Both the position numbers and the translations under genes were made by a program. A stretch of DNA of 64,000 nucleotides from Pseudomonas putida (GTDB lineage Bacteria; Pseudomonadota; Gammaproteobacteria; Pseudomonadales; Pseudomonadaceae): NCBI RefSeq assembly GCF_016406145.1, contig NZ_CP066306.1, positions 5,518,001 through 5,582,000 on the forward strand, written 5' to 3'. Shown here in pieces: positions 9,124 to 17,738 of this stretch (the first letter of the stretch is position 1; every line of letters starts with the position of its first letter). Below the pieces are notes generated by a model that ran no database searches, was not told the origin of the DNA, and saw only the letters and a list, made by a program, of their open reading frames with translations.

Positions 9124-10038
9124 ATGCATATCGACCTTCGCCAGCTCCGCCATTTCATCGCCCTTGTCGAACACCGCAGTTTCGTCGCTGCGGCGGCTGC
9201 GGTGAACCTGTCGCAATCGGCCTTCAGCCGCAGCATCCAGACCCTGGAGCACAACGTCGGCTGCCGCCTGGTCGACCGCGCCAGCAAGGAGCTTTCACCC
9301 ACCCGTCAGGGCCTGCTGGTGCTGGAGCACTCCCGCCGGCTGGTGCACGGCGCGCACAATCTGGTTAACGAAATCCACCAGTTCAATGGCGCCACTACGG
9401 GCGTAGTGTGCTTCGGCTCAGGCCCTGCCCCCGCGGGCGGGCTAGTGCCACGGGCAGTGGCGCGCTTCGTCGCTGAATACCCGGCGGCGCGTACCTGTTT
9501 TCAGGTGGATAACTGGCAGGCCCTGAACCGCAAGCTGATTGCCGAGGAGATCGAATTCTTCGTTGCCGACACCCGCCAGTTCGAGTCCGACCCGGACTAC
9601 CGCGTGCACAAGCTGACACCACAGCGCTGGCACTTCTGTTGCCGCGCCGGACACCCGCTGACCGAGCGCTACCAGGTTAATGCGCGGGATGTATTCGAGT
9701 ACCCGCTGGCGACCACTTTCCGCCCGCCGAACATCCGCAAGATCCTCACTGAACTGAGCGGCAGGCAGGACTTTCTGCCCTCAGTAGAGTGCGAGCACGG
9801 CTATGCGTTGCTCAACGTGGTGATGCACTCGGATACCATCGGCATTGCCTGCAATGCCAACTTGCGGCCTTATCAGGCGGGGCAGGGGCTGGTGGCGCTG
9901 CGGTTGGCGGACCTGGCGCCGGAGCAGGAGGAGTCTTTCTACACCCGCTATGGCGTGGTTAGCCGGGTGGGGTATGGGTTGTCGCCACTGGCGCAAGGAA
10001 TGGTCAGGCAGTTGGTGGCCTGTGATACCGAAGAGTAA
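9124..10038 (+). CDS. sftR: LysR-type transcriptional regulator SftR
   Basis: A 304-residue LysR-family regulator. The N-terminal winged helix-turn-helix is clear (LRQLRHFIALVEHRSFVAAA, then LSQSAFSRSIQTLE), followed by a substrate-binding effector domain from about residue 90. The gene sits between sftP (divergent) and atsK (convergent), the arrangement reported for SftR of P. putida S-313, where it activates sulfate-ester genes when sulfate is scarce. The start MHIDLRQ is normal for the family. The effector is not evident from sequence. Confidence 0.88.
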   Translation: MHIDLRQLRHFIALVEHRSFVAAAAAVNLSQSAFSRSIQTLEHNVGCRLVDRASKELSPTRQGLLVLEHSRRLVHGAHNLVNEIHQFNGATTGVVCFGSGPAPAGGLVPRAVARFVAEYPAARTCFQVDNWQALNRKLIAEEIEFFVADTRQFESDPDYRVHKLTPQRWHFCCRAGHPLTERYQVNARDVFEYPLATTFRPPNIRKILTELSGRQDFLPSVECEHGYALLNVVMHSDTIGIACNANLRPYQAGQGLVALRLADLAPEQEESFYTRYGVVSRVGYGLSPLAQGMVRQLVACDTEE

Positions 10039-10060
10039 AAAGTGGCCTTGCGTCGCGAAA

Positions 10061-10077
10061 GGGCCGCAACGCGGCCC
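10061..10077. terminator. Hairpin between convergent sftR and atsK
   Basis: GGGCCGC-AAC-GCGGCCC is a perfect 7-bp stem in the 47-bp gap between two convergent genes. It has no T-run, so it may act as a weak bidirectional terminator or be a degenerate REP; the adjacent TCGCGAAAGGGCCGC also occurs near 31980 in slightly altered form. Confidence 0.5.
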
Positions 10078-10085
10078 CAACACTA

Positions 10086-10991
10086 TCAGCCTTTGCGCGT
10101 AGTCCGGCTCAGTTGCCCATCAACCCCAACCGGTACCTCACCGGCCAATGTCACCCGGCGCACGATGCGCGGCTGGGTGCCGTAATCATCCACCGCATAA
10201 TGCTGCGTCGCTCGGTTGTCCCAGATCGCCACGTCCCCCGCCTCCCAGCGCCAGCGCACGGTGTTTTCCAGGCGAGCGACATGTCCTTGCAGCAGCGCGA
10301 ACAGGTGCTGCGAGTCGGCCAGCGAGTAGCCCTTTATGCGTTTGACGAAGTGCCCCAGCTGCAGCGCCCGCTCACCACTGATCGGGTGCACCCGTACCAC
10401 CGGGTGCTCGGTCTCGTACACCGTCGAGGTGAAGACTTTGCGATAACGCTCGAGTTTGGCCGGGTCGACATCCGGCTTGATGCTCGCGTAGTCATATTCG
10501 TTGCTGTGCACCGCCCAGAGTTTGTCGGCCAGTTCGCGCAACGGCTCGGGCAGTTCCTGATAGGCGGCAGCGGTATTGGCCCACACGGTATCCCCGCCAG
10601 AGGCAGGGGCGACCACGCTGCGCAGGATCGAGGCCTTGGGGTAGGCGTCGACGAAGGTCACGTCGGTGTGCCATGAGTTGGCCCGCTGGCCTTCGGCACC
10701 ATCGAGCTGGAGCAGGTAGCTGGTGCCGTCGACCACCGGCACGGTGGGGTGAGCTACCGGCTCGCCCAGCAGCTTGGCAAAACCTTCCTGGCTCAGGTCA
10801 TCCAGGTGGGCTTGGCCGCGGAAGAAGATCACCTTGTACTGCACCAAGGCAGCCTGGATGGCCGCGACCGTGGCGGCGTCGAGGTCGGCGGAGAGCTTCA
10901 CGCCACGAATTTGCGCGCCGATACGACCGGCAACGGGTTGGATATCGAGTTCGAGGGCTTGCGGCGCAGTGGCCAGTGCAGCAGTACTCAT
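10086..10991 (-). CDS. atsK: Alkylsulfatase AtsK (Fe(II)/2-oxoglutarate dioxygenase)
   Basis: A 301-residue TauD-family dioxygenase. It hydroxylates the carbon bearing the sulfate ester of alkyl sulfates, using O2 and 2-oxoglutarate, and the product collapses to an aldehyde and sulfate. With the start MSTAALATAPQ, the iron ligands fall at H108, D110 (NSWHTD) and H264 (RATQHYA), and the 2-oxoglutarate Arg at R275/R279, the same numbering as AtsK of P. putida S-313. That agreement fixes the start at 10991 rather than 11024. It follows atsR by 37 bp, so binding protein and sulfatase are probably co-expressed under sulfate starvation. Confidence 0.94.
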   Translation of the reverse strand: MSTAALATAPQALELDIQPVAGRIGAQIRGVKLSADLDAATVAAIQAALVQYKVIFFRGQAHLDDLSQEGFAKLLGEPVAHPTVPVVDGTSYLLQLDGAEGQRANSWHTDVTFVDAYPKASILRSVVAPASGGDTVWANTAAAYQELPEPLRELADKLWAVHSNEYDYASIKPDVDPAKLERYRKVFTSTVYETEHPVVRVHPISGERALQLGHFVKRIKGYSLADSQHLFALLQGHVARLENTVRWRWEAGDVAIWDNRATQHYAVDDYGTQPRIVRRVTLAGEVPVGVDGQLSRTTRKG

Positions 10992-11028
10992 GGTTGTGGT
11001 CCTCACGGTCATTGTTGGGGTCAAGGGT

Positions 11029-12072
11029 TCAGCGGGCGGCTTGTACGGCTTGTTCCTGTTGCAACGCGGTATCGAGAAAGCGCGGCTCGACCCAGTCAGC
11101 TACTTGGAAGCTGCGGCGGATAAGGCGCTCCTGTGCAGCAAGGTCCACGCCTTGTTGCAACTGGGCGAGGAAGGCCGCATCCAGGCGCGGGTCGAAGTAG
11201 TGGGCAAGGTCTTCCTTGGCCAGGTCGTCACTGAGGATGCTGCGCGGCCAGCTTGCATTGCTTGCCACCAGGTCGACGAAGGCATCGCGGTTGTGTTCGT
11301 CGCGCAGCCAGCGGGTCGCTTGCTGCTGGGCGTTGACCAGCCGCTGTACCAGCTCGGGGTATTTGCGGATGAACTCGCCGGTACCCAGCAATACCGCCTG
11401 GGTACTACCAGCGCCTTCCAGGTCTCGAGAGTTGACCGGTAGTTCGACCAGGCCGCGCTCACGCAACGAAAGCAGGCTGGCAAGGCCCCAGGTGGCGTCG
11501 ATCTGCTTGGCGGCGAGCGCGGCGTTAGCTGCATTGAAATCCAGGTTGATCACTTTCAAATCGCGCTCAGACAGCCCTTGGCTAGCGAGGGCGCTGGCAA
11601 ACGACAGCTGGTTGGCAGTGCCGCGGAACACCGCGACGCGCTTGCCTTTGAGGTCGTGCAAGGTCTTGATGCCCGACCCCGGCACGACGCCCAGATAGCT
11701 TTTCACCCCGCGCACACCGGCAGACAGCACGCGGGTGTCGAGGCCATTGGCCTTGCCGACGATCGCTGCCAGGTCGCCCAGGTAGGCGAAGTCTGCCTGC
11801 CCGTTGGCCAGTGCCTCATTGACCACCGGCCCAGCGCCCTTGAAGAAGCGCCAGTCGATACGAATACCGTCCTTGGCAAATTCCTTTTCCAGCAGCTGCT
11901 GGTCACGCAGCACATCAACGACACCGCCGGCACTGTGCTTGCTGCCAGCGCTCAGGTCGGGCACGGCTATACGGATGCTCTCGGGCTTGGCCGAATCGGC
12001 CGCCTGGGCGCTGAAGGCGGACAAAACGAGTAGCCCGAAGGCGGGGATCAGGTGGCGCAGCGGGGTTTTCAT
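11029..12072 (-). CDS. atsR: Sulfate-ester ABC transporter substrate-binding protein AtsR
   Basis: A 347-residue periplasmic binding protein of the SsuA/TauA type. The signal peptide is residues 1-24 (FSAQA/AD). The mature protein has the expected motifs IRIAVPDLSAG, VVNEALANGQADFAYLGDLA and the domain-hinge LKGKRVAVFRGT. It would deliver alkyl sulfate esters to AtsBC. It is divergent from atsB across a 298-bp AT-rich region and is followed by atsK. Assignment to sulfate esters rests on the flanking genes. Confidence 0.88.
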   Translation of the reverse strand: MKTPLRHLIPAFGLLVLSAFSAQAADSAKPESIRIAVPDLSAGSKHSAGGVVDVLRDQQLLEKEFAKDGIRIDWRFFKGAGPVVNEALANGQADFAYLGDLAAIVGKANGLDTRVLSAGVRGVKSYLGVVPGSGIKTLHDLKGKRVAVFRGTANQLSFASALASQGLSERDLKVINLDFNAANAALAAKQIDATWGLASLLSLRERGLVELPVNSRDLEGAGSTQAVLLGTGEFIRKYPELVQRLVNAQQQATRWLRDEHNRDAFVDLVASNASWPRSILSDDLAKEDLAHYFDPRLDAAFLAQLQQGVDLAAQERLIRRSFQVADWVEPRFLDTALQQEQAVQAAR

Positions 12073-12121
12073 GGCAAGGCTCCTTGGCAGGCTGCCACCG
12101 GCGATGGCCGGCGCTTTGGCC

Positions 12122-12180
12122 AGAAGCTAGGCAGGTCTGGTTAGAAGCTACAAATATCAAAACTTCATTTTTTAGTAGCT
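12122..12180. promoter_or_regulatory. Direct and inverted repeats in the atsR-atsB divergent promoter region
   Basis: The word AGAAGCTA occurs at 12122-12129 and again at 12143-12150, exactly 21 bp apart, that is two helical turns. An inverted copy, GTAGCT, lies at 12175-12180. This pattern in the AT-rich gap between divergent atsR and atsB suggests a multimeric activator site (SftR or CysB). Further along, CACATATGTG at 12309-12318 is a perfect 10-bp palindrome. No ORF in this 298-bp gap is convincing. Confidence 0.4.
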
Positions 12181-12370
12181 GAAAGGCATAAACCAAGCAG
12201 CACGCGGCTCGGCGGACAGCTTGCGGAAAACGCATGGAAAATATGACGAAAACGCAATGACGTGAGGCTTCCGTATGCAGGGTGCGCATGCTCTTATCTC
12301 TTGAAGTCCACATATGTGAATTTTTAATTCCATAAGTGCATAACCTAAAAACGCTTCGTAGAGATGGCCG

Positions 12371-13957
12371 ATGAATGGAATTCTGAGCAAGCGAGCGTGG
12401 GTACGGCTGGGGCCGCTACGCGGCCCTTCCACGGCCCAAGGCCGCTCCCGCATACTTGCGGTGTTGTTGCCTATTCTGATCGCGCTGTTGTGGGTGGCGG
12501 CGAGCCAACAGCACTGGATGAGTGAGCAGATACTGCCGGCGCCCTCGCTGGTCTGGCAGAGTGCCGTTGAGTTTGGCTCCGGTGAACTCTGGGGGCACTT
12601 GTGGATAAGTCTGCAGCGGCTGTGGTGGGGATTGCTGGTAGGTATTGCCAGCGGCTTGCTGCTTGGGGCGTGGCTCGGGACTTCGCGCAATGCGCAGACG
12701 CTAGTGCTGCCTACCTTCGTCGCGCTGGCACAGATCCCCACCTTGGCATGGATCCCATTGTTCATGCTGTTTTTCGGCATCGGGGAACTGCTCAAACTGG
12801 TCGTACTGGTGAAAGCCGTGGTGGTGCCGGTCACCCTGCATACGCTGGTCGGCGTACGCGATACCCAACCCAAGTTGCGTGAAGCCGCTGCAGCGTTGCG
12901 CCTGCCGCCTCATCTGCTGATACTCCGCCTGCTGTTGCCCGCCGCCCTGCCCGCTTTCCTGACTGGCGTGCGACTTGCCCTGGCTACCGGCTGGACCTCC
13001 TTGTTGGCCGTGGAGTTGCTGGCCTCCAGCGAAGGCATCGGTTATTTGATGGTGTGGGGCAGGCAACTGTTCATGCTCGACCTGGTGCTGCTGTGCATCC
13101 TGATGATCGGACTGGTCGGCGGGCTCATGGACCGAGGTTTTTCGACGCTGGAGAAGCGCCTGCTGTACTGGCCACAACCGGCCACGGGCGAACACCAGCG
13201 CGGCCCACTGCCCACAGGCTGGCTGAGCCTGTTGCTGCCCGTGGCCCTGCTGATGCTCTGGCAGGCCAGCAGCAGCTTCGGCTGGATCGATCAAAACATT
13301 CTGACTTCGCCCTTGGATGTCGTGCGTACGCTGTTCGCAGGCCTGGCCGATGGCTCACTGCCTGAAGCCATGCTGCTGAGCCTGCAGCGCACCTTGACCG
13401 GCTTGGTGCTTGGCGGCGGTGCGGGCTTGCTGTCGGGGCTGCTGCTGGGGCTTTCACACAACGCCGAGCGGCTGTTCGGGCCAAGCCTTTCGGCACTGCG
13501 CCAGGTAGCGTTGTTCGCCTGGGTGCCGCTGCTGACGGCCTGGTTCGGCCTGGGTGAGGGCGCCAAGAATGTGTTTGTCGGCCTGGCAGCATTCTTTCCA
13601 CTGCTGATCGCTACGCAGCGCGGTACCGCCAGCCTCTCGCCACAACTGGGCGAAGCTGGCCGCACGCTGCGCCTGAACCAGTGGCAACGCCTGCGCCTAC
13701 TGGTGCTGCCCGGCGCTGCTCCGGCCATCTTTGCCGGGCTGCGTCTGTCGCTGATCTATGCCTGGCTAGGCACCATCGGCGCTGAATATTTCATGCCTTC
13801 GGACGGCGGCATCGCCAGCCTGATGATCGGCGCACAACAGTTGTTCCGCATGGACCAGGTCATGGCCGCCATGCTTCTGATCGGCCTGGTCGGCGCCCTG
13901 CTGGGCAACCTTGGACAACGCCTCGAAATGCGCGCCACGCGCTGGAGAACCGCATGA
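12371..13957 (+). CDS. atsB: Fused double-domain ABC permease AtsB
   Basis: A 528-residue inner-membrane permease with two SsuC/TauC-type transport domains in tandem. Each half has about six membrane segments and its own ATPase-coupling EAA-type loop: REAAAALRLPPHLLILRLLLP in the first half (about residue 180) and GEAGRTLRLNQWQRLRLLVLP in the second (about residue 435). Most NitT/TauT permeases are single-domain proteins working as dimers, so this is a natural fusion, also reported for AtsB of P. putida S-313. Its stop overlaps the atsC start by 4 bp (ATGA), pointing to translational coupling. Confidence 0.9.
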   Translation: MNGILSKRAWVRLGPLRGPSTAQGRSRILAVLLPILIALLWVAASQQHWMSEQILPAPSLVWQSAVEFGSGELWGHLWISLQRLWWGLLVGIASGLLLGAWLGTSRNAQTLVLPTFVALAQIPTLAWIPLFMLFFGIGELLKLVVLVKAVVVPVTLHTLVGVRDTQPKLREAAAALRLPPHLLILRLLLPAALPAFLTGVRLALATGWTSLLAVELLASSEGIGYLMVWGRQLFMLDLVLLCILMIGLVGGLMDRGFSTLEKRLLYWPQPATGEHQRGPLPTGWLSLLLPVALLMLWQASSSFGWIDQNILTSPLDVVRTLFAGLADGSLPEAMLLSLQRTLTGLVLGGGAGLLSGLLLGLSHNAERLFGPSLSALRQVALFAWVPLLTAWFGLGEGAKNVFVGLAAFFPLLIATQRGTASLSPQLGEAGRTLRLNQWQRLRLLVLPGAAPAIFAGLRLSLIYAWLGTIGAEYFMPSDGGIASLMIGAQQLFRMDQVMAAMLLIGLVGALLGNLGQRLEMRATRWRTA

Positions 13958-14817
13958 ACGCTTTCAACACCTCACAGCTGCTTGCGGCCAACCAACCTGA
14001 TACCACGCCAGCGCTGGTGAGCTTCGAAGGAGTGGGCAAGGTTTTCACCGTCGATGGTCATTCCTTGGAAGCCATCCGCAATTTCAATCTGTCGATCAAC
14101 GAGGGCGAATTCATCGCCATCGTCGGCGCCTCCGGGTGCGGCAAGTCCACCCTGCTGCGCCTGCTGGTCGGGCTGGACACTGACTACAGCGGCAGCATTC
14201 GTGTCGATGGCCAACCTGTGAGCGGCATCGGTGGCGAACGCGGCATCGTATTCCAGGAGCATCGATTGTTCCCTTGGCTGACGGTTGAGCAGAACATCGC
14301 CCTGGGGCTGGTGAATGAGCAGCTGACTCAGGGCGAGCGTGCCCGTCGCGTGCATGAGTTCGTGCTGTTGGTAGGCCTGGTCGGCTTCGAGTCCGCTTAC
14401 CCGCATCAGCTTTCCGGTGGCATGGCCCAGCGCGTGGCGATCGCCCGAGGTCTGGTGGCCAGCCCTCGCATCCTGCTGCTGGATGAGCCGTTCGGTGCGC
14501 TCGATGCGCTGACCCGCCAGCAGCTGCAGGATGAGCTGCTGGGCATCCGCGAACGTGCCGGCATCACCACGTTGCTGGTCACTCACGACGCCGAGGAGGC
14601 AACTTACCTGGCGGACCGGGTCGTGGTACTGGAGCCGCGCCCTGGGCGGATCAAGTCGGTGGTCGACATTGATCTGCCGCACCCGCGGCTGCGCACAGGC
14701 GTGGCGCTGCATGGGCTGCGTGAGCAGGTGCTGCACCAGATCACCGGTGATGGCGGTTACCTGCCGCCGCCAACGCGACGGGTGGAGGGGTTGCGGCCGG
14801 AGCTGATTGCGCTCTGA
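13954..14817 (+). CDS. atsC: Sulfate-ester ABC transporter ATPase AtsC
   Basis: A 287-residue ABC ATPase powering AtsB. Walker A is GASGCGKST, the Q-loop is GIVFQEHRLFPW, the signature LSGGMAQRVAIARGL, Walker B ILLLDEPFGALD and the switch His lies in LLVTHDAEEA. It overlaps atsB by four bases. The length and C-terminal tail are typical of SsuB/TauB-type ATPases. It converges on the neighbouring eight-gene operon with only 5 bp between stop codons and no obvious terminator. Confidence 0.92.
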   Translation: MNAFNTSQLLAANQPDTTPALVSFEGVGKVFTVDGHSLEAIRNFNLSINEGEFIAIVGASGCGKSTLLRLLVGLDTDYSGSIRVDGQPVSGIGGERGIVFQEHRLFPWLTVEQNIALGLVNEQLTQGERARRVHEFVLLVGLVGFESAYPHQLSGGMAQRVAIARGLVASPRILLLDEPFGALDALTRQQLQDELLGIRERAGITTLLVTHDAEEATYLADRVVVLEPRPGRIKSVVDIDLPHPRLRTGVALHGLREQVLHQITGDGGYLPPPTRRVEGLRPELIAL

Positions 14818-14822
14818 CTGAA

Positions 14823-15122
14823 TCAGGCGGTAGCTGTAGAGCGGTGTTTACCCAGATCGTACAAGTACGCCCAAGGATAGATCCCCCGCTCATGACCATC
14901 GCTGAATACCAGTTGCACGCCATACCCTTGTGCTTCGATCCGCTCGATGCGGACATCGGCGGCAACCACTGCAATGCCTCCCAGCAACCGCGCCGCGCGG
15001 CATTGCGAGCAGGGGCATGCACCGCGCAAGCGCGCATGGCTGATGCTGTGCTCGCCATCCTCCCATTCCAGCAGCAACTGTCCGACCCCGCGCAGGTTGC
15101 TGATTGCCCCCGGCGCGTTCAT
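14823..15122 (-). CDS. DUF971 (gamma-butyrobetaine-hydroxylase-like N-terminal) protein
   Basis: A 99-residue stand-alone DUF971 domain. The family's zinc-site residues are all present: C36, C38, C41 (CPCSQC, pattern C-x-C-x2-C) and H77 (FSDGHERGIYPW). In gamma-butyrobetaine hydroxylase this domain binds zinc, and elsewhere it accompanies iron-sulfur carrier proteins; its biochemical role alone is unknown. The start overlaps the HEAT-gene stop as TGATG. It is the last gene of the operon running from the GntR regulator at 22050. A structural or metal-handling role for the flavoprotein-ferredoxin pair is a guess. Confidence 0.85.
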   Translation of the reverse strand: MNAPGAISNLRGVGQLLLEWEDGEHSISHARLRGACPCSQCRAARLLGGIAVVAADVRIERIEAQGYGVQLVFSDGHERGIYPWAYLYDLGKHRSTATA

Positions 15123-16087
15123 CACGCCACCCCGCGCAATTGCGCCAAGGCAATGCGCACCGCCTTGCGCACCTCCGGGTCGCTATCGGCCTCGGCGGCC
15201 TGCAGCAATGGCAAGGCACGCGCCTGGCCCAGCTCGCCGAGGGCCAAGGCCGCCTCCTTGCGAAGGTTGGCGATGCCGTGCCCGAGCAGATCGCCAAGGG
15301 CATCCAGTGCAGCGGCATAGCGCAGGCGTCCCAGTGAACGCGCCGCACGCAGGCGTACCTGCCAGAAACCGTCGGCAAGTGCATCCACCAGCGCCGGCCC
15401 AGCCTCAGCCTGGCCTACCTTGCCCAGGGTGGTCGCAGCTTCTTCACGCACTTGCCAGACCGCATCGTTCAACGCTGCCACCAGCGCAGGCAGCACGGAG
15501 CTGCCACGCGCAAGCCCTAGCGCACCAATAGCTGCGCGACGCACTTGCGCGTCCGGCTCACCCTCGGCCAGCCTTGCCAGTGCCGGCACCGCGGGCTCGT
15601 GTTTGAGCCAACCAAGGATGCCCACCGCCTCACGTCGCACGGCCGCATCGTCATCCGCCAGCGCGAGCAGCGCAGGCGCTGCGGCATCTTCCAGGCGCAG
15701 TTCGCGCAGGGCACGCAGGGCGCTGGTGCGAACAAAGGCCGCTGCGTGGCTGACCCAAGGCAGGATCAGTTGCCCGGCTTCCAGGCTCTTGAGTTCACTG
15801 AGGCTCTGCGCTGCGGCCAGGCGCACCGGCTCGGCAGGATCGGCCAACGCAGCGCATAGGGCCTGTACCACCTCTGGCTCTTCCCACGCTTCGAGCAGCC
15901 GCGCGGCTTCAGTGCGCACCTCATCGGCCGCATCGACCAACAGCGCATCGGTGAGCCAAGGCAAACCGTCCGGGTCTTCCAGGTCGGCCAGCTCGATCAG
16001 CGCGATGCGCCGCACACCTGCGTCGACGTCTTCAAGGCGAGACAGCAGAGCAATGATGGCCGGGTTGTCGATGTTGCGTTCAGTCAT
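15122..16087 (-). CDS. HEAT-repeat protein of the AprA-like operon
   Basis: A 321-residue protein built almost wholly of PBS-lyase/HEAT-type helical repeats, roughly nine or ten units of about 31 residues. The recurring pattern is (V/A)R-x-x-A-(A/I)-x-x-L-G, for example EVRTEAARLL, QVRRAAIGALG, QVREEAATTLG, QVRLRAARSLG and NLRKEAALALG. There is no signal peptide or membrane segment. Such proteins often act as scaffolds or chaperones, and some handle cofactors. It overlaps the ATPase gene by 4 bp and the DUF971 gene by one base, so it belongs tightly to this operon. Confidence 0.85.
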   Translation of the reverse strand: MTERNIDNPAIIALLSRLEDVDAGVRRIALIELADLEDPDGLPWLTDALLVDAADEVRTEAARLLEAWEEPEVVQALCAALADPAEPVRLAAAQSLSELKSLEAGQLILPWVSHAAAFVRTSALRALRELRLEDAAAPALLALADDDAAVRREAVGILGWLKHEPAVPALARLAEGEPDAQVRRAAIGALGLARGSSVLPALVAALNDAVWQVREEAATTLGKVGQAEAGPALVDALADGFWQVRLRAARSLGRLRYAAALDALGDLLGHGIANLRKEAALALGELGQARALPLLQAAEADSDPEVRKAVRIALAQLRGVA

Positions 16088-16941
16088 AGCGCGATCCGTA
16101 GTGGAGGGTGGTCGGTGTCCGGCAGGCCCAACGGGGTCAGCCGCGGCAGTTCGCGACCTTCTTCGTGGCGCAGCAAGGCCAGGCAGTGACGTTTGAGATG
16201 GGTGAATTGCGGGCTGGTCAACAAGCCGGCGCGGCGTGGCCGCAGAAAGTCCAGCTGCAGGTCCTCGATGAAACGCCCCGGGCGCGGGCTCATCACCAGG
16301 ATGCGATCGGCCAGGAACAGGGCTTCATCGATGTCATGGGTGACGAACACCACAGTAGTGCGAATACGCGCCCAGATATCCAGCAACAGTTCCTGCATGC
16401 GTGAGCGGGTTTGCGCATCAAGGGCGCCGAAAGGTTCGTCCATGAGTAACAGGCGGGGACGATTGATCAGCACCCGGGCGATTTCGGCGCGCTGTTGCAT
16501 GCCACCGGACAGCTGGCTGGGCCAGCGCCCGGCAAAGTCGGCCAGGCCCACCAGTTGCAGCATCTCGCGCGCCTGACGCTGGCGCTCGGCCTTGCCCAGG
16601 CCTTGCATCTTCAGGCCGAACGCGACGTTGTCGAGCACACTGCGCCAAGGCAGTAGGGTGTGGTGCTGAAACACCATGCCGCGCTGCGGCGACGGCCCAT
16701 TGATGACCTGATCGTCCACGCTCAGTACGCCATCGCTGGGGGCCAGGTGCCCGGCAAGTGCTCCGAGCAACGTGGACTTGCCACAACCGGAAGGCCCGAG
16801 GATGCACACGAACTCACCGGGCGCGACGGCGAAGTCCAGGCGCTGCACTGCCTCGAACGCCTCAGCACCTTGGCCCATACGGATGGACAGGCCGCGCCCT
16901 TCGATGCGCCCAGGCGCCAGGGCCTGTTGACAACGGCTCAT
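16084..16941 (-). CDS. NitT/TauT-type ABC transporter ATPase
   Basis: A 285-residue ABC ATPase. Walker A is GPSGCGKST, signature LSGGMQQRAEIARVL, Walker B LLLMDEPFGALD and switch His FVTHDIDEA. The start MSRCQQ is preferred because its ATG overlaps the permease stop as TGATG; the longer frame to 16968 would run into the permease. It should energise the permease encoded just upstream. The imported compound is not determined by the ATPase. Confidence 0.9.
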   Translation of the reverse strand: MSRCQQALAPGRIEGRGLSIRMGQGAEAFEAVQRLDFAVAPGEFVCILGPSGCGKSTLLGALAGHLAPSDGVLSVDDQVINGPSPQRGMVFQHHTLLPWRSVLDNVAFGLKMQGLGKAERQRQAREMLQLVGLADFAGRWPSQLSGGMQQRAEIARVLINRPRLLLMDEPFGALDAQTRSRMQELLLDIWARIRTTVVFVTHDIDEALFLADRILVMSPRPGRFIEDLQLDFLRPRRAGLLTSPQFTHLKRHCLALLRHEEGRELPRLTPLGLPDTDHPPLRIAL

Positions 16942-17723
16942 CAGGCGGCCCTCCGCGTGCGATACCAAGGGGTGGCCAGTGCGCCGAGCTGCTTGACCAG
17001 AGCACTGCTACCCATGCCCAGCACGCCGATCAGTAACATGCCGACGATGATGTCCGGGTAGTTCTGCAAGGTGTACGACTCCCAGGTGTAATAGCCGATG
17101 CCGAACTGCCCTGAGATCATCTCGGCAGTGACCAAGCAGAACCACGAGGTTCCCATGCCGATGGCCAGCCCAGTGACGATACTGGGCAGCGCACCAGGCA
17201 GTACCACCTCACGCAGGATCGCCCAGCGCCCGGCGCCTAAGCTACGCGCGGAGGCCACCAGGCGCGGGTCGACCGCCTCGACGCCATGCACGGTGTTGAG
17301 CAGGATGGGGAACAGCGCGCCGGTAAAGGTGATGAAGACCATCGACAGCTCCGAAGAAGGGAACATCAGGATCGCCAACGGTATCCAGGCCACCGCCGGG
17401 ATCGGCCGCAGTACCTCAAGGGGCGGCAACAGCGTGTCTTCGGCCCATTGCGACCGTCCGATCAGCAGCCCCAGCGCCACCCCCAGCAGCGCCGCGACGC
17501 TATAGCCGGCAAATACCCGCGACAGGCTGCTGCCCAGGTGCGCCAGCACGGCACTGGACGTGAGCAATTGCCAGGCGGCATCCAGCACCGCCCTGGGTGT
17601 GGGCACATAGGTGAAGCTGAACAGCCCGAGGTCGAGCTTTGCGCTGGCTGCCACCTGCCAGAACGACAGGCAGGCAAGCAGCGAAGCGAGGCGCAGCGGC
17701 CAACGTTTGAGATCGCGGGTCAT
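16941..17723 (-). CDS. NitT/TauT-type ABC transporter permease
   Basis: A 260-residue inner-membrane permease of the SsuC/TauC/NrtB type with about six membrane segments. The coupling loop is VASARSLGAGRWAILREVVLP (about residues 160-180). Two ATGs lie close together; the one at 17723 is chosen because GGGAGG is 7 nt upstream of it but only one base from the ATG at 17729. It sits 15 bp after the binding-protein gene and overlaps the ATPase gene. Confidence 0.9.
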   Translation of the reverse strand: MTRDLKRWPLRLASLLACLSFWQVAASAKLDLGLFSFTYVPTPRAVLDAAWQLLTSSAVLAHLGSSLSRVFAGYSVAALLGVALGLLIGRSQWAEDTLLPPLEVLRPIPAVAWIPLAILMFPSSELSMVFITFTGALFPILLNTVHGVEAVDPRLVASARSLGAGRWAILREVVLPGALPSIVTGLAIGMGTSWFCLVTAEMISGQFGIGYYTWESYTLQNYPDIIVGMLLIGVLGMGSSALVKQLGALATPWYRTRRAA

Positions 17724-17738
17724 TACCATGCCTCCCGG

